Source: Alphaproteobacteria bacterium
GTDB lineage: Bacteria; Pseudomonadota; Alphaproteobacteria; Micropepsales; Micropepsaceae
Assembly: GCA_025350465.1 (NCBI GenBank)
Contig: JANXXU010000048.1
Location: 62,001 to 126,000 of the forward strand
Direction of reading: 5' to 3'
DNA length: 64,000 nucleotides
The first letter of the stretch is position 1. Each line of letters starts with the position of its first letter. Made by a program: the position numbers and the translations under genes. Below, one piece after another: positions 17,788 to 26,475 of this stretch. The notes beneath the pieces were generated by a model. That model ran no database searches and was not told the DNA's origin. It saw only the letters and a program-made list of their open reading frames with translations.

Positions 17788-19338
17788 ATGTCGTCAATTC
17801 TAGACTTAACCGCGCGGCAAACCGCGCAAGCGATTGCCAAGGGCGACGTCGCGGCAGCCGATGCAGTCGAGGCTCGCATCGCTCGCATCGAGGCGATCAA
17901 TCCCAAGCTCAACGCGGTCATCTGGAAACGGTTCGACGAGGCGCGCGCCGAAGCCAAAGCGGTGGACACGAAACGCAAGTCGGGCGAGCCACTGGGGCCG
18001 CTCGCCGGTGTGCCTGTGACACTGAAGGATTCGATCGATCTGAAGGGCGCGCCCTCGACCTTCGGCTTGCCGTCGCGCGCGCAGATACTTGCGACCGCCG
18101 ATGAGGTACACGCGGATCGCTTGCGCCGCGCCGGCGCAATCGTGCTCGGCAAGACCAACATCGCGCAGATGTTGCTGTTTCTGGAAACGGACAATCCACT
18201 CTATGGCCGCACCAATAATCCGTGGGATTTGGCGCGCAGCCCCGGCGGCTCGAGCGGCGGCGAGGCGGCGACGATCGCGGCCCGCATGAGCCCGCTCGGC
18301 ATCGGCACAGACGTCGGCGGCAGTGTGCGCAATCCGGCCGCCGTCTGCGGCATCGCCAGCATCAAGCCGACCGCCGGGCGTTGTCCGGACACCGGCGCCT
18401 TCTCTTATCCGCTGGGCCAGAACGTGGTCGAAAGCCAAGTCGGCGTCCTCGCGCGCACGACGGACGATGTTGCGCTGGGCCTTGAGATCATCAACGGCGG
18501 GGCGAACCCGGCAAGCGAGCCGCCACGACCGCTTGGCGATTACGCGAAGGTCGATGTCTCGAAACTAAGGGTCGGCTACACCGAGACGGACAGTACGTTT
18601 GCCGCGTGTCCGGCTTCGCGGCGCGCCGTCCGCGAAGCGGCTGCTGCCTTGAGTGCGGCGGGTGCGACTGTCTTCGCCTGGGCACCGCCACGAGTCGACG
18701 AAGCGGTGGCGCTCTTCTACGGCATCATGACCGCGGGCGGGCGAGGTTACGCGAGGATTCTGGGGCCGAACAAAGCTGATCCGCGCGTCGCCGGGCTCAT
18801 TCGCTTCGGCGGCATGTCGCATGCCTCGTGCAAGCGCCTTGCGCTGTTGCTCGGTGCTCTTGGGCAAAAGAATCTCGCCGCCGCCGTCGCAACGTTCGGT
18901 CGTCGCTCGACAGAAGAGTACTGGGATTTGATCGAACAGCTGACCGCCTATCGTGCCTCGTTCACCGCGGCTATGAAGAGCGCGGGCGACATGGATTTGA
19001 TCCTATGGCCTGCGAGCGCGTTGCCGGCCCTGACGCACGGCGCGAGCAATGACCTCGGCACGATGGGCGGCTACACAAACCTCTACAACGCGCTCGGTCT
19101 GCCGGCGGGCGTCGCGCCTGTGACGCGCGTGCAGGCGAACGAGGAAAGCGACCGCCCGCGCTCGCGCGACCGCCTCGACGCCGCCGCGCGCAAGGTCGAG
19201 CAAGGAAGCGCCGGCTGTCCGATCGGCGTGCAAATCGCCGGCCGCCCGTGGCGCGAGCACCAAGTGCTCGCCGCCATGGCCGTGGTCGAGGCATCAGCGC
19301 GCAAGTCGCCGAGCTTTCCGCTGGCGCCGGAAATTTGA
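17788..19338 (+). CDS. Amidase signature family hydrolase
   Basis: A 516-residue amidase. The Ser-cisSer-Lys triad is visible: Lys in VPVTLKDSIDLKG, the cis-Ser in SPGGSSGGEAA, and the nucleophilic Ser in GIGTDVGGSVRNPAAVCG. Family members hydrolyse diverse amides; the absence of gatB/gatC and the insertion pattern argue against GatA. No signal peptide is seen, so it should be cytoplasmic. The ATG at 17788 follows ACAGGA and begins with the expected LTARQTAQAIAKGD helix. A GNAT acetyltransferase gene follows four bases after the stop and is probably co-transcribed. Confidence 0.9.
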   Translation: MSSILDLTARQTAQAIAKGDVAAADAVEARIARIEAINPKLNAVIWKRFDEARAEAKAVDTKRKSGEPLGPLAGVPVTLKDSIDLKGAPSTFGLPSRAQILATADEVHADRLRRAGAIVLGKTNIAQMLLFLETDNPLYGRTNNPWDLARSPGGSSGGEAATIAARMSPLGIGTDVGGSVRNPAAVCGIASIKPTAGRCPDTGAFSYPLGQNVVESQVGVLARTTDDVALGLEIINGGANPASEPPRPLGDYAKVDVSKLRVGYTETDSTFAACPASRRAVREAAAALSAAGATVFAWAPPRVDEAVALFYGIMTAGGRGYARILGPNKADPRVAGLIRFGGMSHASCKRLALLLGALGQKNLAAAVATFGRRSTEEYWDLIEQLTAYRASFTAAMKSAGDMDLILWPASALPALTHGASNDLGTMGGYTNLYNALGLPAGVAPVTRVQANEESDRPRSRDRLDAAARKVEQGSAGCPIGVQIAGRPWREHQVLAAMAVVEASARKSPSFPLAPEI

Positions 19339-19342
19339 TACT

Positions 19343-19816
19343 ATGCCCGACATAACAGTTGAACGCGTCGACCGAGCGACGCCCGAAGTGCACGCCCTCG
19401 TCGGTGAACTCGAAGCCGAATTAAGTGGACCCTACGCGCCGGAACAGCGCCACGGACTAAGCGTCGAGCGTATCTTTCAGCCGAACATTCTTTTCCTTAT
19501 CGCCCGTCTCGACGGCGAGGCCGTCGGCTGCGGTGGCATCGCCTTCGATGACGGCTTTGCCGAACTCAAGCGGATGTATGTGCGAAGCGCCGCGCGCGGC
19601 AAGGGCGTCGTCCAGGCGCTGCTTGTGAGGTTGGAGGCCGATGCTTTGGCGCGCGGCTATCGCCGTCTGACGCTGGAAACCGGCGACGTCCTGCATGCCG
19701 CTTTGCGCGTCTACGAACGCGCGGGCTTCACCCGCTGCGCCGCCTTTGGCGACTACCTCAAGCTCGCGCCGCACACGGTCGCGCGCAGCCTGTTCTTCGA
19801 GAAACACATCGGGTGA
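19343..19816 (+). CDS. GNAT-family N-acetyltransferase
   Basis: A 157-residue acetyltransferase with the GNAT core: strand LFLIARLDGEAVGCGGIAF, motif A RMYVRSAARGKGVVQALLVRLEADALARGY (acetyl-CoA pyrophosphate loop R-x-x-A-R-G-K-G), and motif B ALRVYERAGFTRCAAF. It follows the amidase by four bases, so the two probably share a transcript. The acceptor substrate cannot be deduced; small-molecule acetylation linked to the amidase product is only a guess. It is convergent with the PhyH gene, three bases away. Confidence 0.88.
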   Translation: MPDITVERVDRATPEVHALVGELEAELSGPYAPEQRHGLSVERIFQPNILFLIARLDGEAVGCGGIAFDDGFAELKRMYVRSAARGKGVVQALLVRLEADALARGYRRLTLETGDVLHAALRVYERAGFTRCAAFGDYLKLAPHTVARSLFFEKHIG

Positions 19817-19819
19817 CGT

Positions 19820-20629
19820 CTATTCCGGCGAGTCCAGCACGCGCTTGGGATGCATCGAATCGACCATGCCCATGAACGGCGGATAGATCGAATAGCCCAT
19901 CAGGCTCTGGATCGTCGGCCGCAATGAGCGCGTCATTTCGCGCGGTACTTCGAGAAAGAAATTCTCCTGTTGGCGCAACCACGGCGCGCAATATTGGTTG
20001 GTGAAGGCGAGCCGGTCGCGCGATGAACGGTTGGCGCCGCCGCCGTGCCACAGCGTGCCGAGAAAGAAGACGACCGAGCCTGCCGGCATCAGGCACGAAA
20101 TGGTCTGCTCGCGCGTGGGCGACCGATCCGAGCCCCAGAGATGGCTGCGCGGGATGATCTCGGTCGCACCGTTCTCGGCCGTGAAGTCGTCGATTGCCCA
20201 GATCGCGGCGGCGCCCAACGCCGGTCGCGGTCGCGGAATCTTGTAGAACCCGTCGTCGAAATGGAGCGCCTGGGCTTCCTCGCCGGGACGGATGTTGATG
20301 ATCTGCGCTTGGCTCAACAAATAGTTCGGCTCGAAGACCCGGTCGAGCAACGCCATAAGACGTGGGTGGTCGATCAAATCGTCGAATATGCGCGTCTTGG
20401 CGAGAATGCTGTAGACGCGCTGGGTACGAAAGCCTTCAAAGGCGTTGCGCCCCGATCCACCGATCAGACGCGCGCTCTCCGCGCGCATCGCAGCGCAGGC
20501 TGCCTCGTCGAGCAACCGCTCGAAAATCACATAGCCTTCGCGCATCAGCGTCTCGTGATCCGCCACGGTCTGGGGCGTTTCGCGCTTGTCGGCGATCTGG
20601 AAGCCGTAGCGCTGGGGATGAGGGATCAT
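19820..20629 (-). CDS. Phytanoyl-CoA dioxygenase (PhyH) family protein, copy 1
   Basis: A 269-residue Fe(II)/2-oxoglutarate-type oxygenase. The iron facial triad reads H-x-D in ALHFDDGFY and a distal His in TLWHGGGANRSSRDR, whose following Arg would bind 2-oxoglutarate. The IWAIDDFTAENGATEIIPRSHLWG strand is the usual PhyH core. The ATG at 20629 (MIPHPQRYGFQIADK) is chosen over 20746, which adds unlike sequence. It is divergent from the PLP enzyme. A paralogous gene with similar layout lies at 29611. Hydroxylation of an acyl or small-molecule substrate is expected. Confidence 0.85.
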   Translation of the reverse strand: MIPHPQRYGFQIADKRETPQTVADHETLMREGYVIFERLLDEAACAAMRAESARLIGGSGRNAFEGFRTQRVYSILAKTRIFDDLIDHPRLMALLDRVFEPNYLLSQAQIINIRPGEEAQALHFDDGFYKIPRPRPALGAAAIWAIDDFTAENGATEIIPRSHLWGSDRSPTREQTISCLMPAGSVVFFLGTLWHGGGANRSSRDRLAFTNQYCAPWLRQQENFFLEVPREMTRSLRPTIQSLMGYSIYPPFMGMVDSMHPKRVLDSPE

Positions 20630-20818
20630 GGCGGGGGCCTGCTGCCGTTTTGCGCATGTTGCACTTGTGCGCGCTGCTGTTCCAGGCGCCATCCGAAGAT
20701 TGCGGAAAAGCTTGTGAATTTGAAACGAGCAAGCAGGCGGGCGCATGGCCGAACGGTTAGACTTGCATCAAATCACGCCCGCGCCGGGACCAGGGCACGC
20801 CATCCAAGGAAAACACCC

Positions 20819-22093
20819 ATGAAGACCACCCGCTATCACAAGCGCACCATTGCCGGTCGCCCGCTCCATCCCGAAACGCAGATGTTGAGCTATGGCTATG
20901 ATCCCATGCTGTCGGAGGGCGCCATCAAGCCGCCGATCTTTCTGACCTCGACATTCGTCTTTCGGAACGCTGAGGAAGGCAAGATCCTCTTCGACGTCAT
21001 CGGCAACCGGCGGGCGGCGCCCGAAGGGCAGAGCGGCGGCCTCGTCTATTCGCGCTACAACAATCCGAATTTGGAGATGCTCGAGGATCGATTGGCGTTG
21101 ATTGACGACGCCGACGAGTCTCTTGCGTTTTCTTCCGGTATGGCCGCGATCACGACGACTTTGCTGGCCCATTTGCGCCCCGGCGATTGCGTGGCCTTTA
21201 CGAAGCCGCTCTATGGCGCAACAGCCTCCCTGATCGAACGCTTCCTGTCGGAGTTCAACGTCACTTCTGTGGCAATCGAAGACGCAACCACGATCGGCAA
21301 GATTCGCTCGGCGATCGAAAAGGTCGATCCCGCGCGCATCAAAGTGATCCTCGCCGAAACGCCGGCGAACCCGTCGAACATCCTCTGCGACGTTCAGGCG
21401 TTGGCCCAAGTGGCTAAGGAGATCGGCGCGAAGAGCGGCAAGCGCCCGATCCTTGCGGTCGACAACACGCTGCTCGGCCCGATCTTTCAAAATCCCCTGA
21501 AGCACGGCGCCGACATCAACATCTATTCGCTGACGAAATATGTCGCCGGCCACAGCGATCTGGTCGCCGGCGCGGTGACGGGCAGTGCGGCGGCGCTCGC
21601 GCCGATGCGTACGCTGCGCGGCTGGTCCGGCTGCCAGCTCGATCCGAATTCCTGCTGGATGGTGGTTCGCTCGCTCGAAACCGTGGCGTTGCGCATGAAC
21701 AAATCGGCCGAGAACGCGCGCATCGTCGCCGAATTTCTGAGGGCGCATCCGAAGGTGGAGCAAGTGAACTATCCGGGCTTCTTGCCGAGCGGCGAGCCGC
21801 AGCGCGCGATCTTCGAGCGCCAATGCACGGGCGCCGGCTCGACCTTCTCCTTCGTCGTCAAGGGCGGTAAGGACGGCGCCTTCCACGTCCTCGACAATCT
21901 CCAAATTGTGAAATTGGCGGTCAGCCTTGGCGGCACAGAGAGCCTCGCCTGCCATCCCGCGACGACGATGCACTCGAGCTTTAGCGTCGACGAGCGCAAG
22001 CGCCTCGGCATCCCCGACGGCTTGATCCGCATCTCCATCGGCGTCGAACATCCCGACGACCTCGTCGCCGACCTGCAGCAAGCGCTGGCCTAG
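20819..22093 (+). CDS. Cys/Met metabolism PLP-dependent enzyme (cystathionine gamma-synthase / methionine gamma-lyase type)
   Basis: A 424-residue fold-type I PLP enzyme. The Schiff-base Lys lies in NIYSLTKYVAGHSDLVAG; YSRYNNPN and SSGMAAITTTLLAHLRPGD are the cofactor-phosphate and substrate regions; TPANPSN is family-typical; SLGGTESLACHPATTMHS closes the active site. Such enzymes make or cleave cystathionine, methionine or O-acylhomoserine derivatives; the exact reaction cannot be read from the sequence. The ATG at 20819 follows AAGGAAAA. The insertion DVIGNRRAAPEGQSGG before YSRY is longer than in the classic MetB. An inactivated alpha/beta hydrolase follows directly. Confidence 0.87.
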   Translation: MKTTRYHKRTIAGRPLHPETQMLSYGYDPMLSEGAIKPPIFLTSTFVFRNAEEGKILFDVIGNRRAAPEGQSGGLVYSRYNNPNLEMLEDRLALIDDADESLAFSSGMAAITTTLLAHLRPGDCVAFTKPLYGATASLIERFLSEFNVTSVAIEDATTIGKIRSAIEKVDPARIKVILAETPANPSNILCDVQALAQVAKEIGAKSGKRPILAVDNTLLGPIFQNPLKHGADINIYSLTKYVAGHSDLVAGAVTGSAAALAPMRTLRGWSGCQLDPNSCWMVVRSLETVALRMNKSAENARIVAEFLRAHPKVEQVNYPGFLPSGEPQRAIFERQCTGAGSTFSFVVKGGKDGAFHVLDNLQIVKLAVSLGGTESLACHPATTMHSSFSVDERKRLGIPDGLIRISIGVEHPDDLVADLQQALA

Positions 22094-22094
22094 C

Positions 22095-22258
22095 ATGATC
22101 GAGTCCGGGCGTTGGATCGCGCGCGGCGAGGTGGAGTTGCGCGTTCGCCGGATCGGTCAAGCCGGAGTGCGCGACGTGGTGATGCTGCCGTCGCTGGGGC
22201 GCGGCAGCCACAGCCGGAGCAGATCGCGCGTGCTGTTGTCGATGCCCTGCAAGGATAG
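22095..22258 (+). pseudogene. Remnant of an alpha/beta hydrolase (internal deletion)
   Basis: Starting two bases after the PLP enzyme stop, one frame encodes an N-terminal hydrolase-like segment (GRWIARGEVELRVRRIG, then VVMLPSLGRG, the oxyanion-region form of many alpha/beta hydrolases). At about 22204 the similarity jumps to another frame encoding QPEQIARAVVDALQG and a stop at 22256-22258, which looks like the normal C-terminal end of such hydrolases. The roughly 200 residues between, including the nucleophile elbow, are missing. I read this as a deletion scar of a gene once co-transcribed with the PLP enzyme. Confidence 0.5.
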
Positions 22259-22358
22259 TTTCCAGCGCGTTTCCGTTACGGAAAGGCGGGCCCGTTAGGC
22301 TGAATGAGGTTCATCTATTCTTGTGGCTCGGCGGTCTCGAGATTAGCCTCCAGCGTTG

Positions 22359-23318
22359 ATGGCGCCTTCTTCGACCGCACACGGACCGCCGCGTTTTCTG
22401 CGGAGCGCGGAAACGTTGCCGGCGGCGGCGCGGCTGAAGCCGGCCTTGCTGTTGTCGCTGCAGGCGTTCGACGCGGTCGCGCGGCTCGGCAGCTTCAAGC
22501 ATGCGGCGCATGTGCTGCACATCACACCCTCCGCGATCAGTCACCGCATCTCCAATCTCGAACGCGCGCTTGGCGAGGGTTTGTTTACGCGGGCGCATCG
22601 CGCCGTACAGCTGACGACACAGGGCAAGGCGCTCGCCGCGGCGACGGGGCGCGCCTTTGCCGAACTTGTGCGCGCGACTGCGCCGACGGCCGGCGTGCAA
22701 GGGCATCGGCGGTTGCGAATGGCGGTGTCGCCGTTCTTTGCTTCGCACTGGCTCATTCCACGCGTGTCGAAATTCATGGCGGCCCATCCCGATATCGAGC
22801 TTGTCATCGAGAATTCGAGCCGGCCGCTCGATTTCGACAACGAGCCCTTCGACGCGGCGGTGCGCGTGGGCGACGGCAATTGGCCCGGCTTGAGTGCGAC
22901 GCACCTCATCGAAATTCGCACGACGCCGGTTGCCACGACCGAGATGGTGAAGCGGTTGAAATTGAAGAAGCCTGGCGATCTCGCCCGTGCGCCCTTGATC
23001 CACGTGACAACATTTCCGTTGGCGTGGCCATTGTGGCTTGAGCAAGCGGGCGTCGGCGAGATCAAATCCAAGCAGGCGATCTCAATGGATACGTTCGGCG
23101 CCGCTTTGCAAGCGGCGGAGCAAGGCGTGGGCGTCGCCCTCGGCCTTGAACCGTTGTTCACGGAGCGCGTGCGAGCCGGGGCCTTGTGCCAGCCCTTCGC
23201 GTTCAGCCACCCGACTGGAGGCTATTGGCTCGTCCATCGCCCGGCCGACGCCAAGAACCCCGCGTTGCGCGCGTTCTCGCGATGGGTGCTGGCGGAGCTC
23301 GCGAAGGACGCCGAGTAG
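22359..23318 (+). CDS. LysR-family transcriptional regulator (GcvA-like)
   Basis: A 319-residue regulator. The winged HTH (about 28-88) reads LLLSLQAFDAVARLGSFKHAAHVLHITPSAISHRISNLERALGEGLF, matching the GcvA subgroup, followed by a type 2 periplasmic-binding-like effector domain (about 115-310) beginning RRLRMAVSPFFASHWLIPRV. The ATG at 22359 is used; a TTG directly before it is also in frame. Upstream lies the decayed hydrolase, downstream a REP-like pair and the convergent Rieske oxygenase gene. The target genes are not obvious; the PLP enzyme or the Rieske gene are candidates. Confidence 0.88.
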   Translation: MAPSSTAHGPPRFLRSAETLPAAARLKPALLLSLQAFDAVARLGSFKHAAHVLHITPSAISHRISNLERALGEGLFTRAHRAVQLTTQGKALAAATGRAFAELVRATAPTAGVQGHRRLRMAVSPFFASHWLIPRVSKFMAAHPDIELVIENSSRPLDFDNEPFDAAVRVGDGNWPGLSATHLIEIRTTPVATTEMVKRLKLKKPGDLARAPLIHVTTFPLAWPLWLEQAGVGEIKSKQAISMDTFGAALQAAEQGVGVALGLEPLFTERVRAGALCQPFAFSHPTGGYWLVHRPADAKNPALRAFSRWVLAELAKDAE

Positions 23319-23332
23319 GGACGGCGTTATCA

Positions 23333-23515
23333 CCCCTCGCCCTTCCGTTTTCGGAAGGGCGAGGGGGCGGGGGTGAGGGATGGCCGAGGCGCCGTGCGCT
23401 AATGGAGTGTGGTTCGCAAACGAGTTTGCGCGAGGTTTTCTGCGGTACGCATCGCGCAATACCCATCCCTCACCCCCCATCCCCTCTCCCTTCCAGAAGG
23501 CGGAAGGGCGAGGGG
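23333..23515. repeat. REP/BIME-like pair of inverted hairpin elements
   Basis: The first head is a perfect 15-bp stem with a TTTT loop: CCCCTCGCCCTTCCG (23333-23347) and its complement at 23352-23366. The second head at 23481-23515 repeats it with one mismatch (CCCCTCTCCCTTCC, loop AGAAGGC). Each head continues inward as GGGGTGAGGGATGG (23370-23383) and its exact complement (23463-23476). The pair fills the gap between convergent LysR and Rieske genes and could also terminate both transcripts. Confidence 0.75.
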
Positions 23516-23517
23516 CG

Positions 23518-24645
23518 TTACGTGGCCAATGCGGCGCGCAGCGTCTTGTGGAAGTGGATGATCAAGCTCTCGTAGTGCCCGAAGGTGAAGGCGTCGTTGG
23601 CGCCGCTGGCGAGGCCGCGTTGGATCGCGGCGACGACGGCGCGGTCTTCTGCCGCGCCCGTGTTGCCGACGAATTCCGCATCGCGCTTTGCAGCGGCCAA
23701 CGCCTCTGCGCTCCCGCCGTGGCCCGCATTCGTCAACGTGTAGCTGACGAAGCGTGTCTTCTCGAGCGAGATAGGTTCGAGTACGACCAGATTGGTGTGG
23801 CTCGACAGGACGGTGACGAGCGCGTTCGGGAACAGATGATAGACATAGGTGACCAGGCCCATGACGCTGCGCTCGGCGGGCGGAACGTCGGCTAGTTTTT
23901 TGATGCGCTTGAACGGGAAGGTGATGCGGCCGTTGCGACCAAAGGTTTCCAGCAGGGTCAGATTGTCGAAGCCGTAGGGGAGGAACGTCTCCGGATGCGT
24001 CGAACGGATGTGATAGCCCTCTAAGAATCCTTCAAGGAAGATCTTCCAGTTGGCGTCGACCTCGCGTTCTGTGGTGGCGTAGAGGACCTGATCCTTCGCG
24101 ATCAATTCGGGCAGCGCGTCGAGCGGGTTGCCGGCGCCCTCCTGCGTGACGAAGACGAGGCCGTGGCGCTCCTCCGCCGCGACGGGCACGAGGCCGTGGC
24201 GGCTTTTGTCGAGGCCAGGGAATCCTTGTTCGTGCGGTACATGGCGCAGGGTTCCGTCGAGGCCATAGGTCCAGCCGTGGTAGCGGCACATGAAAGCGTT
24301 CGCGCAACCGCTGCCGTCTGCGAGCCGCATTCCGCGATGCCGGCAGGCGTTTCTGAAGGCGCGGACCTTTCCGTCCTGGCCGCGTACGGCAACGATGGGC
24401 GTGCCGGCCGCGTCGCGCGCGAGGAACGAGCCGTTCTCAGGCAGTGCGGCCGAGGGGCAGAAAGGGGTGGGGAAGCGGCGCAGCACGCTGATCTCGTGTT
24501 CGAGGCGAGGCTGCGAGCGATAATTTTCGACCGGCTCGCGCCACACCTCGGCGCCCATGTCGGTTGTGCCTAGCGCAATGTGTTTGAGCACACGTTCGGC
24601 CACTTGCTGGTCGCTCAACGGGTGCGCTGCGTGATGCACTGTCAT
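23518..24645 (-). CDS. Rieske [2Fe-2S] ring-hydroxylating oxygenase, alpha subunit type
   Basis: A 375-residue protein. The Rieske cluster ligands are in ACRHRGMRL and MCRYHGWTYGLDG (C-x-H ... C-x2-H). The catalytic domain carries the mononuclear iron ligands in NWKIFLEGFLEGYHIRSTHPETF. This is the large subunit layout of aromatic or quaternary-amine oxygenases. No reductase or beta subunit is adjacent, so electrons must come from elsewhere. The ATG at 24645 is chosen over a GTG at 24657, because AAGG is then at a usable distance. The stop lies next to the second REP-like head. Confidence 0.88.
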   Translation of the reverse strand: MTVHHAAHPLSDQQVAERVLKHIALGTTDMGAEVWREPVENYRSQPRLEHEISVLRRFPTPFCPSAALPENGSFLARDAAGTPIVAVRGQDGKVRAFRNACRHRGMRLADGSGCANAFMCRYHGWTYGLDGTLRHVPHEQGFPGLDKSRHGLVPVAAEERHGLVFVTQEGAGNPLDALPELIAKDQVLYATTEREVDANWKIFLEGFLEGYHIRSTHPETFLPYGFDNLTLLETFGRNGRITFPFKRIKKLADVPPAERSVMGLVTYVYHLFPNALVTVLSSHTNLVVLEPISLEKTRFVSYTLTNAGHGGSAEALAAAKRDAEFVGNTGAAEDRAVVAAIQRGLASGANDAFTFGHYESLIIHFHKTLRAALAT

Positions 24646-24843
24646 GTTGCGGGTCACCTTATTTCCTAGGACTTAGGAGTGTGCGTTCGTCGCGGGCGTA
24701 TGGCAAAGGAAAGACGGCAATTGTGAGGTGAACCCCATTCACGCATTCGCAGTGCCGCATGGTCTCGGTCGCGACAATGAATTAGGCCTTGATTCCCCTC
24801 GCCGCGCACATTCGACTGCCGCGAGAGGTTTACGGCGCCTTTG

Positions 24844-26475
24844 ATGATCGGCAATCGCCTGACTTGGATTTGGGAAGCGGTGATAAAAGGCGCTCGGCGC
24901 GAGCCGGGCCGTTTCGGCGCTTGGGGCCTCGTACTGGCCTTTGGCCTCTTCGTGCTCGTTCGCGGTAAGGACGTCGAGTGGGATTTCCGCAATTACCATT
25001 GGTACAACCCGTATGCTTTGCTCTACGGCCGGCGCGCCTTCGATGTCGCAGTCGCGCAACATGCGACCTATTACAATCCCCTAACCGACGTGCCGATCTA
25101 CGCCGCCGCGCAAGTCATGCCGGCCTGGCTCGTGGGACTCTTGTTTGGTCTCGTCCAAGGCCTCAATGCCGTTCTGCTCTATGAGTTGGCGAACGGCGCG
25201 CTTGACGGTGTGGAGCACACACGGCGCTCTTGGTTCGCATTGGCGATCGCGGCGGCCGGCATGCTCGGCGGCATGACACTCTTGCTCGCCGGCGTCACCA
25301 GCCACGATTTGACGGTGAGCCTATTTGTTCTTGCCGCGCTCGTCCTGCTGATACGCCTCGACGAGCGCGATGCGGGACGGCGAAACGACCTTGTGCGTGT
25401 GGCGCTCGCCGGGCTCGTGTGTGGCGCGGCGGTCGGGCTCAAGCTGACGATGGCACCCTATGCGCTGGGCTTGGCGGCAGGTGTCGCCGTGCTCGTCGCA
25501 CCGTGGCGTGCGCGCGCCCTCCGGCTCGTCGTGTTTGGCGCTGGCGGTCTTGGCGGCGTGCTCATCTGCGGCGGGTTCTGGGCACTTACGCTCTGGCATG
25601 AGACCGGCAATCCGATCTTCCCTTATTTCAACGACGTTATCGGTTCGCCGTTGTTGCTTTCCGCATCTTACCGCGACACGCGCTTTCTGCCGCAGGGGGC
25701 GCTCGACGCTTGGACGTTCCCCTTTCTCTTCACCTTCGATTGGCGGCGTGTCGTCGAGTTTCCGTTTCGCGACGTCAAGATCATGATCGCCTATGTCTTG
25801 GTCCCCATCGCCATGCTGCTGTGGGCGACACGGCGCGCCGCGCCCGAACGCGCCTTATCCTCGCACGCCGCGCGGCTTCTGTTTGCTTTCACTGCCGTCA
25901 GCTACGTCGCCTGGCTCAATCTCTTTGCCATCTACCGCTACGCTGTGACGCTCGAGATGTTGGCGCCGCTCGTCATCGTCATCGCGATCGATTTCATTCC
26001 GGTTGCCGCGCGCTACCGTACAGGCGCCGCCGCGATCGTTTTGATTGTCTCCATCGCCGCGATTCGCTGGGATGCGGCAGTTGGATGGCGGCCAGCCTGG
26101 GGCGCAAAATTGGTTGCGATCGACCTTCCACCGATCGAAGAGCCGAGCGACACGATGGTTCTGATGGCTGGAACGGAGCCGCTGAGCTACGTCGTGCCGT
26201 CCTTCCCGCCGCAGATCCCGTTCCTCCGCGTCGATAGTTGGCTCGACTCGCCGCAATCCAATACGCCGTTCGGCCAGGCTATGCGCACACGGATCGCAGC
26301 GCATCACGGGCCGCTGTTCGGCGCGTTTATTCCTTGGGAGGGCGAGCGCGCGAAGGCGGCGTTTGCAAGCTACGGCTTGGCGTTCGACCCATCGAAATGT
26401 CGCCAAATAACGTCCAATGTCGGCGAGCCGATTCGATGGTGCGCGCTTGAGCGACGGGGAGGGGCTCATGAATGA
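24844..26475 (+). CDS. Polytopic membrane protein, GT-C glycosyltransferase-like
   Basis: A 543-residue protein with about ten predicted membrane helices and a C-terminal periplasmic-looking domain (about 420-543). The first external loop holds DVEWDFRNYHWYNPYALLYGR, resembling the acidic DxxNYHYY loop of GT-C membrane glycosyltransferases, in which Asp residues near the first helix are catalytic. It overlaps the next gene by eight bases and is followed by a GT2 and a GtrA gene, so I infer it is the acceptor-specific sugar transferase of a three-component Gtr-like system. The family was not confirmed. Confidence 0.65.
   Translation: MIGNRLTWIWEAVIKGARREPGRFGAWGLVLAFGLFVLVRGKDVEWDFRNYHWYNPYALLYGRRAFDVAVAQHATYYNPLTDVPIYAAAQVMPAWLVGLLFGLVQGLNAVLLYELANGALDGVEHTRRSWFALAIAAAGMLGGMTLLLAGVTSHDLTVSLFVLAALVLLIRLDERDAGRRNDLVRVALAGLVCGAAVGLKLTMAPYALGLAAGVAVLVAPWRARALRLVVFGAGGLGGVLICGGFWALTLWHETGNPIFPYFNDVIGSPLLLSASYRDTRFLPQGALDAWTFPFLFTFDWRRVVEFPFRDVKIMIAYVLVPIAMLLWATRRAAPERALSSHAARLLFAFTAVSYVAWLNLFAIYRYAVTLEMLAPLVIVIAIDFIPVAARYRTGAAAIVLIVSIAAIRWDAAVGWRPAWGAKLVAIDLPPIEEPSDTMVLMAGTEPLSYVVPSFPPQIPFLRVDSWLDSPQSNTPFGQAMRTRIAAHHGPLFGAFIPWEGERAKAAFASYGLAFDPSKCRQITSNVGEPIRWCALERRGGAHE

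Noticed and set aside
20768-22096. 442-codon minus-strand ORF opposite the PLP enzyme
   Set aside because: The PLP enzyme frame is unmistakable; the opposite translation has no domain.
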